Source: Actinotignum schaalii_C | GTDB lineage: Bacteria > Actinomycetota > Actinomycetes > Actinomycetales > Actinomycetaceae | DNA length: 15,238 bases | Reading direction: 5' to 3' | Assembly: GCF_034119425.1 (NCBI RefSeq) | Contig: NZ_JAWUEL010000041.1 | Location: 1 to 15,238, forward strand | Shown here: piece after piece, positions 1 through 6,507 of the stretch | Layout of the letters: every line of letters begins with the position of its first letter | How positions within the stretch are numbered: position 1 is the stretch's first letter | The notes under the pieces: model-generated | The model's database searches: none | What the model saw: only the letters and a program-made list of their open reading frames with translations | Told to the model about the DNA's origin: nothing | Made by a program: the position numbers and the translations under genes

Positions 1-26
1 CCAGGATTTAAAAGAAGACACGGTCA

Positions 27-67
<41 letters not shown>

Positions 68-72
68 CCACG

Positions 73-134
73 CCAAGCCAAGCCAAGGCCAAGGCCAAGG
101 CCAAGCCAAGGCCAAGGCCAAGGCCAAGCCAAGG
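73..134. repeat. CCAAG/CCAAGG short tandem repeat with 23-bp higher-order period
   Basis: Eleven units of CCAAG (5 nt) or CCAAGG (6 nt) run without interruption. Unit lengths in order are 5,5,6,6,6,5,6,6,6,5,6, so 83-105 and 106-128 are identical 23-mers. The array directly follows the poly-C tract and is non-coding. The stretch 1-294 has no gene: besides these repeats it holds a CATACT doublet near 140, a GGATTTTCA direct repeat (159-167 and 179-187), then the promoter and operator described separately. Confidence 0.9.
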
Positions 135-200
135 CCACGCATACTCATACTCACCCCCGGATTTTCAAGCATTTACAAGGATTTTCACGCCACAAAACTG

Positions 201-229
201 TTGACACCCCGCACACCAGTCCATAAAGT
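201..229 (+). promoter_or_regulatory. Sigma70-type promoter of the iron-transport operon
   Basis: A perfect TTGACA -35 box at 201-206 is followed by a 17-nt spacer and a TAAAGT -10 box at 224-229. The -10 matches TATAAT at four of six positions. The inverted repeat at 228-243 overlaps its 3' edge, where a bound repressor would block RNA polymerase. The first start codon lies about 65 nt downstream. Confidence 0.65.
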
Positions 230-243
230 TAGGGTCACCTAAC
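228..243. promoter_or_regulatory. DtxR/IdeR-like iron box
   Basis: GTTAGG (228-233) and CCTAAC (238-243) are perfect inverted arms separated by 4 nt. The half-site TTAGG/CCTAA matches the actinobacterial iron-box consensus bound by DtxR/IdeR with Fe2+. Its place over the -10 region of an iron-type ABC operon supports iron repression. The site is a partial match to the 19-bp consensus, and no regulator gene is in the window. Confidence 0.55.
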
Positions 244-294
244 CACTAGGTCGGGACCTGGTTTCACGCCCCGGCCGATAACAAAGGAGCATTG

Positions 295-1449
295 GTGAAA
301 CGCCGTGTTATGACCGTTGCCCTGAGCGCGCTCTGCGCCGGGTTGCTGGCGAGCTGTTCCGCATCTTCCACCTCTACCGAATCACCTACCAGCTCGAGTG
401 GCGCCAGCGCAGCTGCGTCGTCGGCCTCCCCCGCCACGGGCGATGCCGCAAGCGGCCCGATCACCGTAACCGATCAGCGCGGCCACCAGGTAGAAGTCAC
501 GCGCCCGGTGCAAAAAATCGCCTCCGCGGTGATCCCCGCGCCCACCATTATTGCCGCGGTGGACGGATCCTGGGACCGCATTGTTGGGATTAACGAATCG
601 CTGCTGGTCGCCAATAAGCAGGGCATTATTTCGAAGATTTTCCCGGCGTCCGTCACCACCCCGGTGATCGCGGATCGCCAATTCACCCCGAATATGGAAA
701 CTATTCTGGCGCAGGATCCGGATGTATTTATTCAGTGGGGTGACCGTAGTGAGGATCTCATCACCCCGATTGAGTCGGCCGGCATTCCGGTGCTCGGGCT
801 CAAGTACGGCACCCAGGAAAATCTGGAAACCTGGATCAAGCTTTTCGGGGAAATCCTCGGCAAGGAAGATCGCGCCGCGCAGCTCATTGACTATATGCAC
901 AGCGAACAGGAATCGATATCCAAGCAGGTCGCAGCGCTGGGCAAGCCCAAGCCGCGCGGGCTGCAGCTGAGCTACTCGGCGGAAAAAATGTCCGCGAATA
1001 CCGAAAAGAGCTACGGGCAGCACGTTTTTGATGTGGCCGGAACTCAGAATATGGCCACCTCGGATGTGGTGCAGGATGGAATCGTCTCCCCGGAGCAGAT
1101 CCTGGCGTGGGATCCGGAAATCATTTTCCTTTCCGCTTTCGACAAGGCCGTTCCCGATGACCTTTACAATGATCCGCGGCTGGCCGAAGTAAGTGCGATT
1201 AAGAATAAGCGTGTCTACCGCGCCCCGCTGGGCGTGTACCGCTGGCAGGTTCCCTGCGCGGAATCCCCGCTGTACTGGAATTACGTAGCGGCCCTCGCCT
1301 ACCCGGGTGAATTCAAGGTCGATATGCCCGCGCTCATGCGCGAGAAGACGAAGTGGGTCTACAACTACGATCTCACCGACGAAGATATCGATCTAGTTCT
1401 GCGCACCGATATTAATGCCGGCAGCGCCAATTATGACGTTGTCCGCTAA
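295..1449 (+). CDS. Iron/siderophore ABC transporter substrate-binding lipoprotein
   Basis: This is probably the lipoprotein that captures a ferric siderophore, haem or a related metal chelate and delivers it to the permease encoded next. The N-terminus has KRR, a hydrophobic stretch and the lipobox LLASC, with Cys21 as lipidation site, then a Ser/Thr/Ala-rich linker to about residue 55. The mature part begins ITVTDQRGHQVEV and follows the Peripla_BP_2 (TroA/FepB-like) pattern: an early strand with G.NES, a FIQWGD segment, and a late PLGVYRW...SPLYWNY segment. Its 384 residues are normal for the family. GTG at 295 is preferred over TTG at 292 because AAAGGAG (283-289) is then 5 nt away. The promoter and iron box lie immediately upstream. 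The family is clear; the substrate is inferred. Confidence 0.85.
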   Translation: MKRRVMTVALSALCAGLLASCSASSTSTESPTSSSGASAAASSASPATGDAASGPITVTDQRGHQVEVTRPVQKIASAVIPAPTIIAAVDGSWDRIVGINESLLVANKQGIISKIFPASVTTPVIADRQFTPNMETILAQDPDVFIQWGDRSEDLITPIESAGIPVLGLKYGTQENLETWIKLFGEILGKEDRAAQLIDYMHSEQESISKQVAALGKPKPRGLQLSYSAEKMSANTEKSYGQHVFDVAGTQNMATSDVVQDGIVSPEQILAWDPEIIFLSAFDKAVPDDLYNDPRLAEVSAIKNKRVYRAPLGVYRWQVPCAESPLYWNYVAALAYPGEFKVDMPALMREKTKWVYNYDLTDEDIDLVLRTDINAGSANYDVVR

Positions 1450-2596
1450 ATCCGCAGATTCAGCGGCCGGTGCGGCTGCGACCAGCGCGGCTGCGGCGCC
1501 GGGAATGATGAGTACGACGACGGCGGGGGCCAGCGCCCCCGCACCCGCGGCCAGCACGCCCACCACAGCCGCAAGTACCATCGCCCGGCGCCGCACCGCG
1601 GCTTTCGCGGTGCTAGTTATCACCACCATCGCGCTGCTCGGCGCGATGGTGGTGGCGATGGGCATGGGCCAACTGTCCATTAGCGCTCCGGACGTGGTGC
1701 GTATTCTCTTGTCGAGTCCGGATGATGTGGATCGCTCGGCCCTCGTGGCTATTAACCAGATTCGAGCTCCGCGAGTCATTCTTGCCGTGGTGCTCGGTGG
1801 TTGCCTGGCTGTTTCTGGCGCGGTGCTCCAGTCCCTGTTCCGAAATCCGCTGGTCTCCCCCGATATCGTAGGGGTGTCCTCCGCGGCTGCGTTCGGCGGG
1901 GTACTGGCGATTCTGGTGGGCACCTCGAGTTTCATCCTCATGGGTTCCACTTTCATTTTCGGGCTCTCCGCGGTGGTCTGCGTCATGCTCATCGGGCGGA
2001 TTCGCTCCCATTCGGCCACGCTGACCATCGTGCTGGCAGGCGTGGTAGTTTCCGCGTTCTTTAATGCGATGGTCTCCCTCATGACCTACGTGGCCGACCC
2101 GTACAGCAAACTCCCCTCGATTACCTTCTGGCTCATGGGCTCCTTAGCTGCGGCGTCGTGGGCAAAAGTAACCACCATTATCATTCCCGTCATTATTGGC
2201 CTTATCGTGGTGGTGGCGCTGCGCTGGCGTATTAATGTGCTCTCGCTAGGTGATGAGGACGCCCGGGCGCTCGGCATTAATCCGAGTGCGATGCGCTGGG
2301 TGTGCATTTTCGCCGTCGCTCTTCTCACCGCGGCTTCGGTGGCCGCCGCTGGCATTATTGGTTGGGTGGGTCTGGTGATCCCGCATCTGGTGCGCCTGCT
2401 GGTGGGGCACGATAATCGCGTGGTTATCCCGGAGTCTTTCCTCATGGGCGGGATGTATCTCCTCATTATTGACACGATTGCGCGCAATGCGACCTCGGTG
2501 GAAATCCCGGTGGGAATTTTGACCGCCACCATCGGCGCCCCGGTATTTATCGGGCTGCTCATTCGACGCGCACGGAAAGGGCGGGCTCTTGCTTAA
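1433..2596 (+). CDS. FecCD-family iron ABC transporter permease
   Basis: This is the inner-membrane permease, presumably a homodimer, of the same importer. Family hallmarks in order are RAPRVILAVVLGG, VSGAVLQSLFRNPLVSPDI.G, LGDEDARALGIN (the coupling region), IIGWVGLVIPHLVRLLVGHD, and a C-terminal VEIPVGILTATIGAP. About ten hydrophobic segments are visible. The N-terminal 55 or so residues before the first membrane segment are Ala/Ser/Thr/Pro-rich, longer than usual. The start is uncertain: ATG 1433 overlaps the lipoprotein gene by 17 nt and suits translational coupling, ATG 1415 is also open, and ATG 1505/1508 would give a more typical length. None has a strong Shine-Dalgarno sequence. The 3' end overlaps the ATPase gene by 8 nt. 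Confidence 0.88.
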   Translation: MTLSAKSADSAAGAAATSAAAAPGMMSTTTAGASAPAPAASTPTTAASTIARRRTAAFAVLVITTIALLGAMVVAMGMGQLSISAPDVVRILLSSPDDVDRSALVAINQIRAPRVILAVVLGGCLAVSGAVLQSLFRNPLVSPDIVGVSSAAAFGGVLAILVGTSSFILMGSTFIFGLSAVVCVMLIGRIRSHSATLTIVLAGVVVSAFFNAMVSLMTYVADPYSKLPSITFWLMGSLAAASWAKVTTIIIPVIIGLIVVVALRWRINVLSLGDEDARALGINPSAMRWVCIFAVALLTAASVAAAGIIGWVGLVIPHLVRLLVGHDNRVVIPESFLMGGMYLLIIDTIARNATSVEIPVGILTATIGAPVFIGLLIRRARKGRALA

Positions 2597-3389
2597 GGCA
2601 GAAAATCTTGGGCATCACTATCGTGGTGGCCCGTGGCTGTTCCGCGGGGTTGAACTGGAAGCCCGCCCCGGCGAAGTGCTCACGGTGCTCGGCCCGAATG
2701 CGCGCGGGAAAACCACCCTGCTGACCTGCTTGGCCGGGGTGCGCACCCCGGTGGAGGGCACCGTGCATTCGGACGGGCCTATCGGCTACGTGCCGCAGTC
2801 CCACGCGGCGAACCACCAGTTCACCGTGCATGACATGGTCCTCATGGGCCGGGCTCGCACCATGCGAGTTTTCGCCAGCCCCTCGGCGGCCGATAGTGAG
2901 GCCGCGTGGGAGGCCCTCGAACGGGTGGGCATCGCACACCTGGGTGGGGCTACGTATGCCGAGCTCTCCGGCGGGCAACGCCAGCTCACGCTCATTGCCC
3001 GCGCGCTGGTTGCCACCCCGAGCACCCTTATTTTGGATGAGCCAACTTCCGCGCTGGACCTGCGCAATCAACGCCGTGTCCTCACGATTATTCGCACGCT
3101 CGCGGCCGAGGGCCTGGCCATTATTATGACCACGCACGATCCAGCGCATGCCTTCCTAACCTCACGCACCACCCTTGTCATGGATGCCGATGACCTCTCC
3201 ATCGGGGAAACCGCACGGCAACTCACCGAAGCGCGGCTGAGCACGCTTTACCGCACTCCGATTCGGGTCCGTGATGTTCCGGTTGACCGTGGCTCGCAGT
3301 GCGTCGTCGTCCCAGATTTTAGTGCGAACGACGACGCCGCCCCTTCCGCTTCCACACCGCCCTCGCAAAGAAAGGACCACGATGGGTAA
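2589..3389 (+). CDS. FecE-type iron ABC transporter ATP-binding protein
   Basis: This cytoplasmic ATPase energises the importer. Walker A is GPNARGKTT (35-43), the Q-loop glutamine is Q70 in GYVPQS, the signature is LSGGQ (126-130), Walker B is TLILDE (146-151), the D-loop is SALD and the H-loop histidine is H183. Walker A has Ala-Arg where most relatives have Gly-x, but still fits GxxxxGK[ST]. The TTG start at 2589 overlaps the permease stop and has GGAAAGG (2574-2580) 8 nt upstream; the resulting MLKAENL N-terminus fits the family. The last 35 or so residues are Ser/Pro/Asp-rich and reach 8 nt into the next gene, so the two are probably translated together. Confidence 0.9.
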   Translation: MLKAENLGHHYRGGPWLFRGVELEARPGEVLTVLGPNARGKTTLLTCLAGVRTPVEGTVHSDGPIGYVPQSHAANHQFTVHDMVLMGRARTMRVFASPSAADSEAAWEALERVGIAHLGGATYAELSGGQRQLTLIARALVATPSTLILDEPTSALDLRNQRRVLTIIRTLAAEGLAIIMTTHDPAHAFLTSRTTLVMDADDLSIGETARQLTEARLSTLYRTPIRVRDVPVDRGSQCVVVPDFSANDDAAPSASTPPSQRKDHDG

Positions 3390-3993
3390 TATTCTCACGA
3401 TTATGAATATGGTGCGCGATGCGAGCACGCCACCTGATCTTATTGATACGTACGAGCTGCCCGGCACTGACCTCACGGGATATCGCGGGATCGTGGTGTC
3501 GATGGGCGCCGATCAGCTTTTCTTGGAAACTCAGCGCGAGCGCCTGAGCGCCTGGGTGCGCGCGGGCGGGAAACTGCTGGCCAACGGCCTGCCAATGCGG
3601 CGCTGGGTGGATGGGTTGCCGAGCCACCGGAAAATGGAATTTCACGGGCTTGATGATGTATGGCTCAGCGCGGTGGATCCGCATCCGATCTGGGAGGGCG
3701 TGGAGCGGCGGGATATGCTGCTGCGCACCGGCGTGCCCGGCCAGCATTCTTTCGAGGAACTACGCGAGATCGGGGTGGCCGGTTTTTACGCGCGTTCTTT
3801 CCTGGCTGAGCTGCCCGAAGGCGCGCGGGTGATCACTGGAATCGGGCCCGGGAAGCTGCCGGTGGATGTCAGTTACCGGCTGGGTGAAGGCGAAGTGATT
3901 GTCCACAACGGTAATGATCTCAGCGGTTTCGCTTTCCCGGGGACGTCCGCCGCCGGGCTGCGCCGTGCTATCACCGAGTATCTGGAGAAGTAA
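3382..3993 (+). CDS. Predicted GATase-like-fold protein A of the iron operon, function unknown
   Basis: A 203-residue soluble protein with no signal peptide and no membrane segment. AAAGAAAGGA (3367-3375) sits just upstream of ATG 3382, which overlaps the ATPase gene by 8 nt. The alternation of short hydrophobic strands and helices (GYRGIVVSMGADQ, then QRERLSAWVRAGGKLLANG, later GEVIVHNGNDLSGF) resembles class I glutamine-amidotransferase-like or ThuA-like folds. There is no cysteine at all, so no classical GATase Cys-His-Glu triad. Shared landmarks with the next gene include a Trp-x-x-Gly segment after the core strand and HPIWEGV against HPLWEYL, suggesting an old duplication. Co-translation with an importer suggests cytoplasmic handling of the imported iron complex, but that is inference. 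The fold call comes from pattern reading and is uncertain. Confidence 0.7.
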   Translation: MGNILTIMNMVRDASTPPDLIDTYELPGTDLTGYRGIVVSMGADQLFLETQRERLSAWVRAGGKLLANGLPMRRWVDGLPSHRKMEFHGLDDVWLSAVDPHPIWEGVERRDMLLRTGVPGQHSFEELREIGVAGFYARSFLAELPEGARVITGIGPGKLPVDVSYRLGEGEVIVHNGNDLSGFAFPGTSAAGLRRAITEYLEK

Positions 3994-3995
3994 CG

Positions 3996-4655
3996 ATGAA
4001 GAAAATAGCATTTGTGCACACCGGTTCGTTTTTCCACCTCGCGACCGTGAAGGATCCGGCCGTGCGGGCACGCCCGGTCACCCCCGTGTACTGGCCAGAT
4101 TATTCAGGTGATTTTTCGGAGTTCGACGCCGTGTATCTGGCGGCGCGCAATCACCCTGGCGTGGTGGCCGCGAAGCACGGCCAGGTACTGGATTTCTTGG
4201 GGCAGGCGGATAAAAAAGTATTTATCGATGGTATTAACCAGGTGGATAGCTGGCTGCCGGGGACGTCCGAGACTCCGCGCGGAACGAATTTCTGGTCCTG
4301 GCGTACCGGCGAGGATCTGGGGCGGCGCTCGGTGAACACCGATCACCCGCTCTGGGAGTATCTTTCCGATGAGGCCGTCCACTGGCATTACCACGGAGTG
4401 CTCGCGCCTCCGGCGGGGGCGACGCCGTTGGTAGTGCTCACGCAAGTAGAACAGACTGGGCCGGGTGTGGACCCCTGGGGCGGGCATTATCTGGCGCTTC
4501 CGGATCATCCGAATATGCTGCTTTACCACGATAATGTGACGTTCCCGGCCGAGCTGGTGGTTTCCACGATGGATGCCACCTACCATCACGGGGCCGGCTT
4601 CATGCCCGGCGCCACGCAGTTGCTCTACCGCATGCTGGAGTGGCTCGGGGATTAG
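3996..4655 (+). CDS. Predicted GATase-like-fold protein B of the iron operon, His-rich, function unknown
   Basis: A 219-residue soluble protein, last gene of the operon. It starts 2 nt after the stop of protein A with GGAG (3984-3987) 8 nt upstream. It opens with a classic first strand (KKIAFVHTGSFFH), then FDAVYLAARNHPG, HGQVLDFLGQADKKVFIDG, and a late strand NMLLYHDNVTFP. That order parallels protein A and the GATase-like/ThuA-like superfamily. It lacks cysteine, so the usual amidotransferase nucleophile is absent. It has 13 histidines, several clustered (HWHYH, YHHG), plus many Trp and Tyr. In an iron operon these could bind metal or a flat ligand, but nothing here proves it. A and B could form a heterodimer. 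Confidence 0.7.
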   Translation: MKKIAFVHTGSFFHLATVKDPAVRARPVTPVYWPDYSGDFSEFDAVYLAARNHPGVVAAKHGQVLDFLGQADKKVFIDGINQVDSWLPGTSETPRGTNFWSWRTGEDLGRRSVNTDHPLWEYLSDEAVHWHYHGVLAPPAGATPLVVLTQVEQTGPGVDPWGGHYLALPDHPNMLLYHDNVTFPAELVVSTMDATYHHGAGFMPGATQLLYRMLEWLGD

Positions 4656-4666
4656 CGGTGGCGCGG

Positions 4667-4732
4667 GCCGGTGGCACGGGCTTCGGCGCACCCCGGGCGG
4701 CCGGCGCAACCCGGGAGGCCGGTGCCACCGGC
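4667..4732 (+). other. GC-rich long hairpin after the iron operon
   Basis: GCCGGTGGCAC (4667-4677) is perfectly complementary to GTGCCACCGGC (4722-4732). The interior holds further CCCGGG self-complementary blocks. It begins 11 nt after the last stop codon. No T-tract follows, so it may protect the 3' end of the transcript or slow polymerase before the proper terminator further on. Confidence 0.5.
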
Positions 4733-4782
4733 GTGCAACGTTGGCTGTACGCGAGCACGAGTCTTAGTAGAGGACGCAATCG

Positions 4783-4820
4783 GGTGGGCGTGCGAGGTTT
4801 TCGCGCGCCCACCTGCTTTC
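4783..4820 (+). terminator. Rho-independent terminator of the iron operon
   Basis: A 13-bp stem with one G-U pair runs from GGTGGGCGTGCGA (4783-4795) through a 5-nt loop to TCGCGCGCCCACC (4801-4813), followed by TGCTTTCT. It separates the iron operon from the AT-richer segment starting at 4851. Confidence 0.75.
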
Positions 4821-4850
4821 TATCCCCGCTGAAAGGCCCCGGAGCCTCAC

Positions 4851-5708
4851 GTGCATGAGGTCGCTAATATTGAAATACCCAAAGGAAACGGCTCACCCGC
4901 CCAGAAGATCGAGGAGGATCCCTTGCTAGCTTCCGAATATGCCGAGCTCATTGCCGAAGACACAAAGACTCACCGCGAACGCTTCAACGGTGCGACGCCT
5001 CGCGACAACGGCGGCGCAACCTCACAACAAGCTTTTGAAACATTTATGACGTACCCAGATTTCCCCAAAGCAATGGGGATTCTCTGCGCATATTTGGAAT
5101 TAACAGGTGGCTATAACGGCCCTATTCAGAATCTTGCGGTAAGCGCACTTCCTAAACGAGGTGGCGCATACATGGGCTTCGTGGCATCCGCAGGAATGGA
5201 GGAACAGCTACTCACAGTATTCAATTCCGAGGGACAGCTCCAGAGTTGGAGAGTCTCTCTTCGCATCGATGGAGACATTGAAATTGAACTTGCCAAAGAG
5301 CTAGAAGAGCTCCAAAACGAAGAATATTTCGAACTTGAATACGGCGAAGTTCCTTATAAGTCCGAAGCGCTTTTCTTATATAGCGAAGACTTCGAAAGCT
5401 TCGATTTCCTCCTCCATTCACCGCTGCTAAGTACTGGCGTCGTCGAACAATTCGATTACATGCACTCGGTAATCGGGTACCGCAAGCGGCGCACGCAATG
5501 GCATAACCCGTATCTGTGGAACTACCTTGGGAAGTGGCTCAGTAATACCCCAGTACCTCGCTCATCTACAGAAAGACCGGGGCTTGAACAGCCTCACTAT
5601 TCCGTTAGCGATCCCGTAGACGAATGGCTCGACGAGCACGGAGATGACATTGTTGAATCAGAGTTTGATGTCACTGAGATCAGTGAAAAGATTCTACGCT
5701 GGGTGTGA
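4851..5708 (+). CDS. N-terminal part of an interrupted HNH endonuclease; unknown domain
   Basis: A 285-residue open frame starting at GTG 4851 with GGAG (4841-4844) 6 nt upstream. I do not recognise the domain. It has an acidic helical N-terminus, a central region alternating strands with acidic helices (LAKELEELQNEEYF), and an aromatic-rich part (NPYLWNYLGKW) that could be a recognition domain. It ends at TGA 5706-5708. The same reading frame stays open after that TGA and encodes an intact HNH nuclease domain (5709-5960), so the two parts were very likely one protein of about 369 residues. No methyltransferase is adjacent, so this is not an obvious restriction-modification pair. Base composition is clearly more AT-rich than the iron operon, suggesting acquisition by transfer. 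Confidence 0.65.
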   Translation: MHEVANIEIPKGNGSPAQKIEEDPLLASEYAELIAEDTKTHRERFNGATPRDNGGATSQQAFETFMTYPDFPKAMGILCAYLELTGGYNGPIQNLAVSALPKRGGAYMGFVASAGMEEQLLTVFNSEGQLQSWRVSLRIDGDIEIELAKELEELQNEEYFELEYGEVPYKSEALFLYSEDFESFDFLLHSPLLSTGVVEQFDYMHSVIGYRKRRTQWHNPYLWNYLGKWLSNTPVPRSSTERPGLEQPHYSVSDPVDEWLDEHGDDIVESEFDVTEISEKILRWV

Positions 5709-5960
5709 GAACGCCCCGCCCAACAACGGTTCCGGAAAAAGCTGCTGGAAACGAGAAAGACCTGTGAGGTATGCGGGATGAGCCGGCCGGAGATCCTCGA
5801 AGCCGCACACATTATTCCCAAGCACCTTGATTCATCCGACTCCTCCGACAACGGATTGCTACTGTGCCGCAACCACCACCGCGCCTTTGATATTGGCTGG
5901 TTACAGTACGATGCTGCGACGGCAACGCTCCGATGGAAGGAAAACTGCACTCCCTTTTAA
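5709..5960 (+). pseudogene. HNH nuclease domain cut off by an in-frame TGA
   Basis: Read in the same frame as the upstream gene, 5709 onward gives ERPAQQRFRKKLL, then CEVCG, LEAAHIIPKH, DNGLLLC and NHHRAFDIGWL, ending at TAA 5958-5960. This is the HNH_2-type nuclease pattern: CxxC zinc-binding pair, the His of AAHI, the Asn of DNGLLL and the His of HHR are all present. No ATG, GTG or TTG lies between the TGA and ATG 5778, and starting at 5778 would lose the CEVC pair. The domain is therefore probably not made on its own. Explanations are a recent nonsense change (for example CGA to TGA), a sequencing error, or stop-codon readthrough. Confidence 0.65.
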
Positions 5961-5986
5961 AGTCCACTCGTGAAACACAGCGTATT

Positions 5987-6026
5987 TTCTAGCCCGGCTT
6001 GACTATTATTTCAAGCCGGGCTAGAA
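5987..6026. promoter_or_regulatory. Perfect 16-bp-arm palindrome over the toxin-antitoxin promoter
   Basis: The arm TTCTAGCCCGGCTTGA (5987-6002) is exactly inverted at 6011-6026 around an 8-nt AT-rich loop. It encloses most of the promoter at 5999-6027, the usual arrangement for an autoregulated toxin-antitoxin operon. It also starts 27 nt after the HNH stop codon and could act as a terminator, but only TCTT follows, which is a poor U-tract. Confidence 0.75.
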
Positions 6027-6027
6027 T
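5999..6027 (+). promoter_or_regulatory. Promoter of the HicB-like/Panacea/GNAT operon
   Basis: TTGACT (5999-6004) and TAGAAT (6022-6027) are separated by exactly 17 nt, each matching the sigma70 consensus at five of six positions. Transcription would start near 6034, giving a leader of about 25 nt before GTG 6059. The -35 straddles the left arm of the palindrome and the -10 lies at the end of the right arm. Confidence 0.7.
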
Positions 6028-6058
6028 CTTGCCAACCACCTACAAGAAAGAAGAAAAC

Positions 6059-6439
6059 GTGAATCGCCCCGTATTCAAAGTAAGAGCTGAACGTTCCGGT
6101 AAACAGTGGCACCTGGAATGCCATGCGGTTGATCATGTTTCAGAATGCCCGAAGCTTGATCAGGCTGAAGAGGTAATCCGGCACGCTATCGCATCTCAAA
6201 CTGGACTCGCGGCCGATAGCTTCGATACTTCCATTGATGTCATTCTCCCCGAAGGCTTCGATATCCGAATTGCAGAAACATACCGCCTCCGCCACGAGGC
6301 AGAAGAGCTCACCCGGCAGGCTGCGGCACAAACACGCAGCATCGCACTCGACCTTAAAGAAAACGGCCTAACCCTCCGTGATATCGGCGCCATACTTGGG
6401 GTCTCGTACCAGCGGGCCGGTCAACTAACGAAAGGATAA
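6059..6439 (+). CDS. HicB-like antitoxin/regulator with C-terminal helix-turn-helix
   Basis: A 126-residue protein. The N-terminal half (FKVRAERSGKQWHLECHAVDHVSECPKLDQAEEVIRHAI) matches the HicB partial RNase-H-like pattern: two strands, then a helix with D.AEE..R.AI. A long charged helix (about 70-100) leads to a helix-turn-helix, GLTLRDIGAILGVSYQRAGQL (103-123), so the protein probably binds DNA. Its likely target is the palindrome just upstream. GTG 6059 was chosen because the longer open frame would begin inside the promoter; the ribosome-binding site (GAAAGAAG) is weak. No HicA toxin gene is adjacent, so it is either an orphan regulator or the transcriptional half of the module formed with the next two genes. 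Confidence 0.75.
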   Translation: MNRPVFKVRAERSGKQWHLECHAVDHVSECPKLDQAEEVIRHAIASQTGLAADSFDTSIDVILPEGFDIRIAETYRLRHEAEELTRQAAAQTRSIALDLKENGLTLRDIGAILGVSYQRAGQLTKG

Positions 6440-6468
6440 TTTCCATGCACTCGACTGCATACGAGCAA

Positions 6469-6500
6469 CCTGTCTTATGCCAGAATGATGGGACAGGAGG
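6469..6500 (+). promoter_or_regulatory. Possible hairpin masking the Shine-Dalgarno of the Panacea gene
   Basis: CCTGTC (6469-6474) can pair with GACAGG (6492-6497), which overlaps the strong Shine-Dalgarno AGGAGG (6495-6500) placed 7 nt before ATG 6508. Folding would hide part of the ribosome-binding site. The stem has only 6 bp and a 17-nt loop, so this is tentative. The Shine-Dalgarno itself decides the start at 6508 over the in-frame ATG at 6445. Confidence 0.3.
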
Positions 6501-6507
6501 TTTCCCC

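Noticed and set aside
73..134. CRISPR-like array
   Set aside because: Units are 5-6 bp with no spacers; it is a simple tandem repeat.
382..1023. 213-codon minus-strand open frame
   Set aside because: It is antisense to the substrate-binding protein gene, Arg/Gly-rich as expected for a high-GC shadow, and shows no family pattern.
1393..2082. 229-codon minus-strand open frame
   Set aside because: Lies opposite the FecCD permease, whose motifs are unmistakable; composition is Thr/Ala/Arg-rich shadow type.
4640..4858. Small plus-strand protein between the iron operon and the HNH gene
   Set aside because: The frame covers a GC-rich hairpin and the terminator; its composition (Gly/Ala/Arg) reflects the DNA rather than a protein.
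5706..5708. TGA as a selenocysteine codon
   Set aside because: The position is in a linker before an HNH domain, no selenocysteine-insertion hairpin was evident, and HNH nucleases do not use selenocysteine.
5778..5960. Independent 60-aa HNH protein starting at ATG 5778
   Set aside because: It would lack the CEVC pair and the FRKKLL lead-in that are encoded upstream in the same frame, and there is no convincing ribosome-binding site.
5987..6026. Palindrome as a plain terminator only
   Set aside because: Only TCTT follows the stem, and the well-spaced -35 and -10 boxes it carries make an operator/promoter role more likely; a dual role stays possible.
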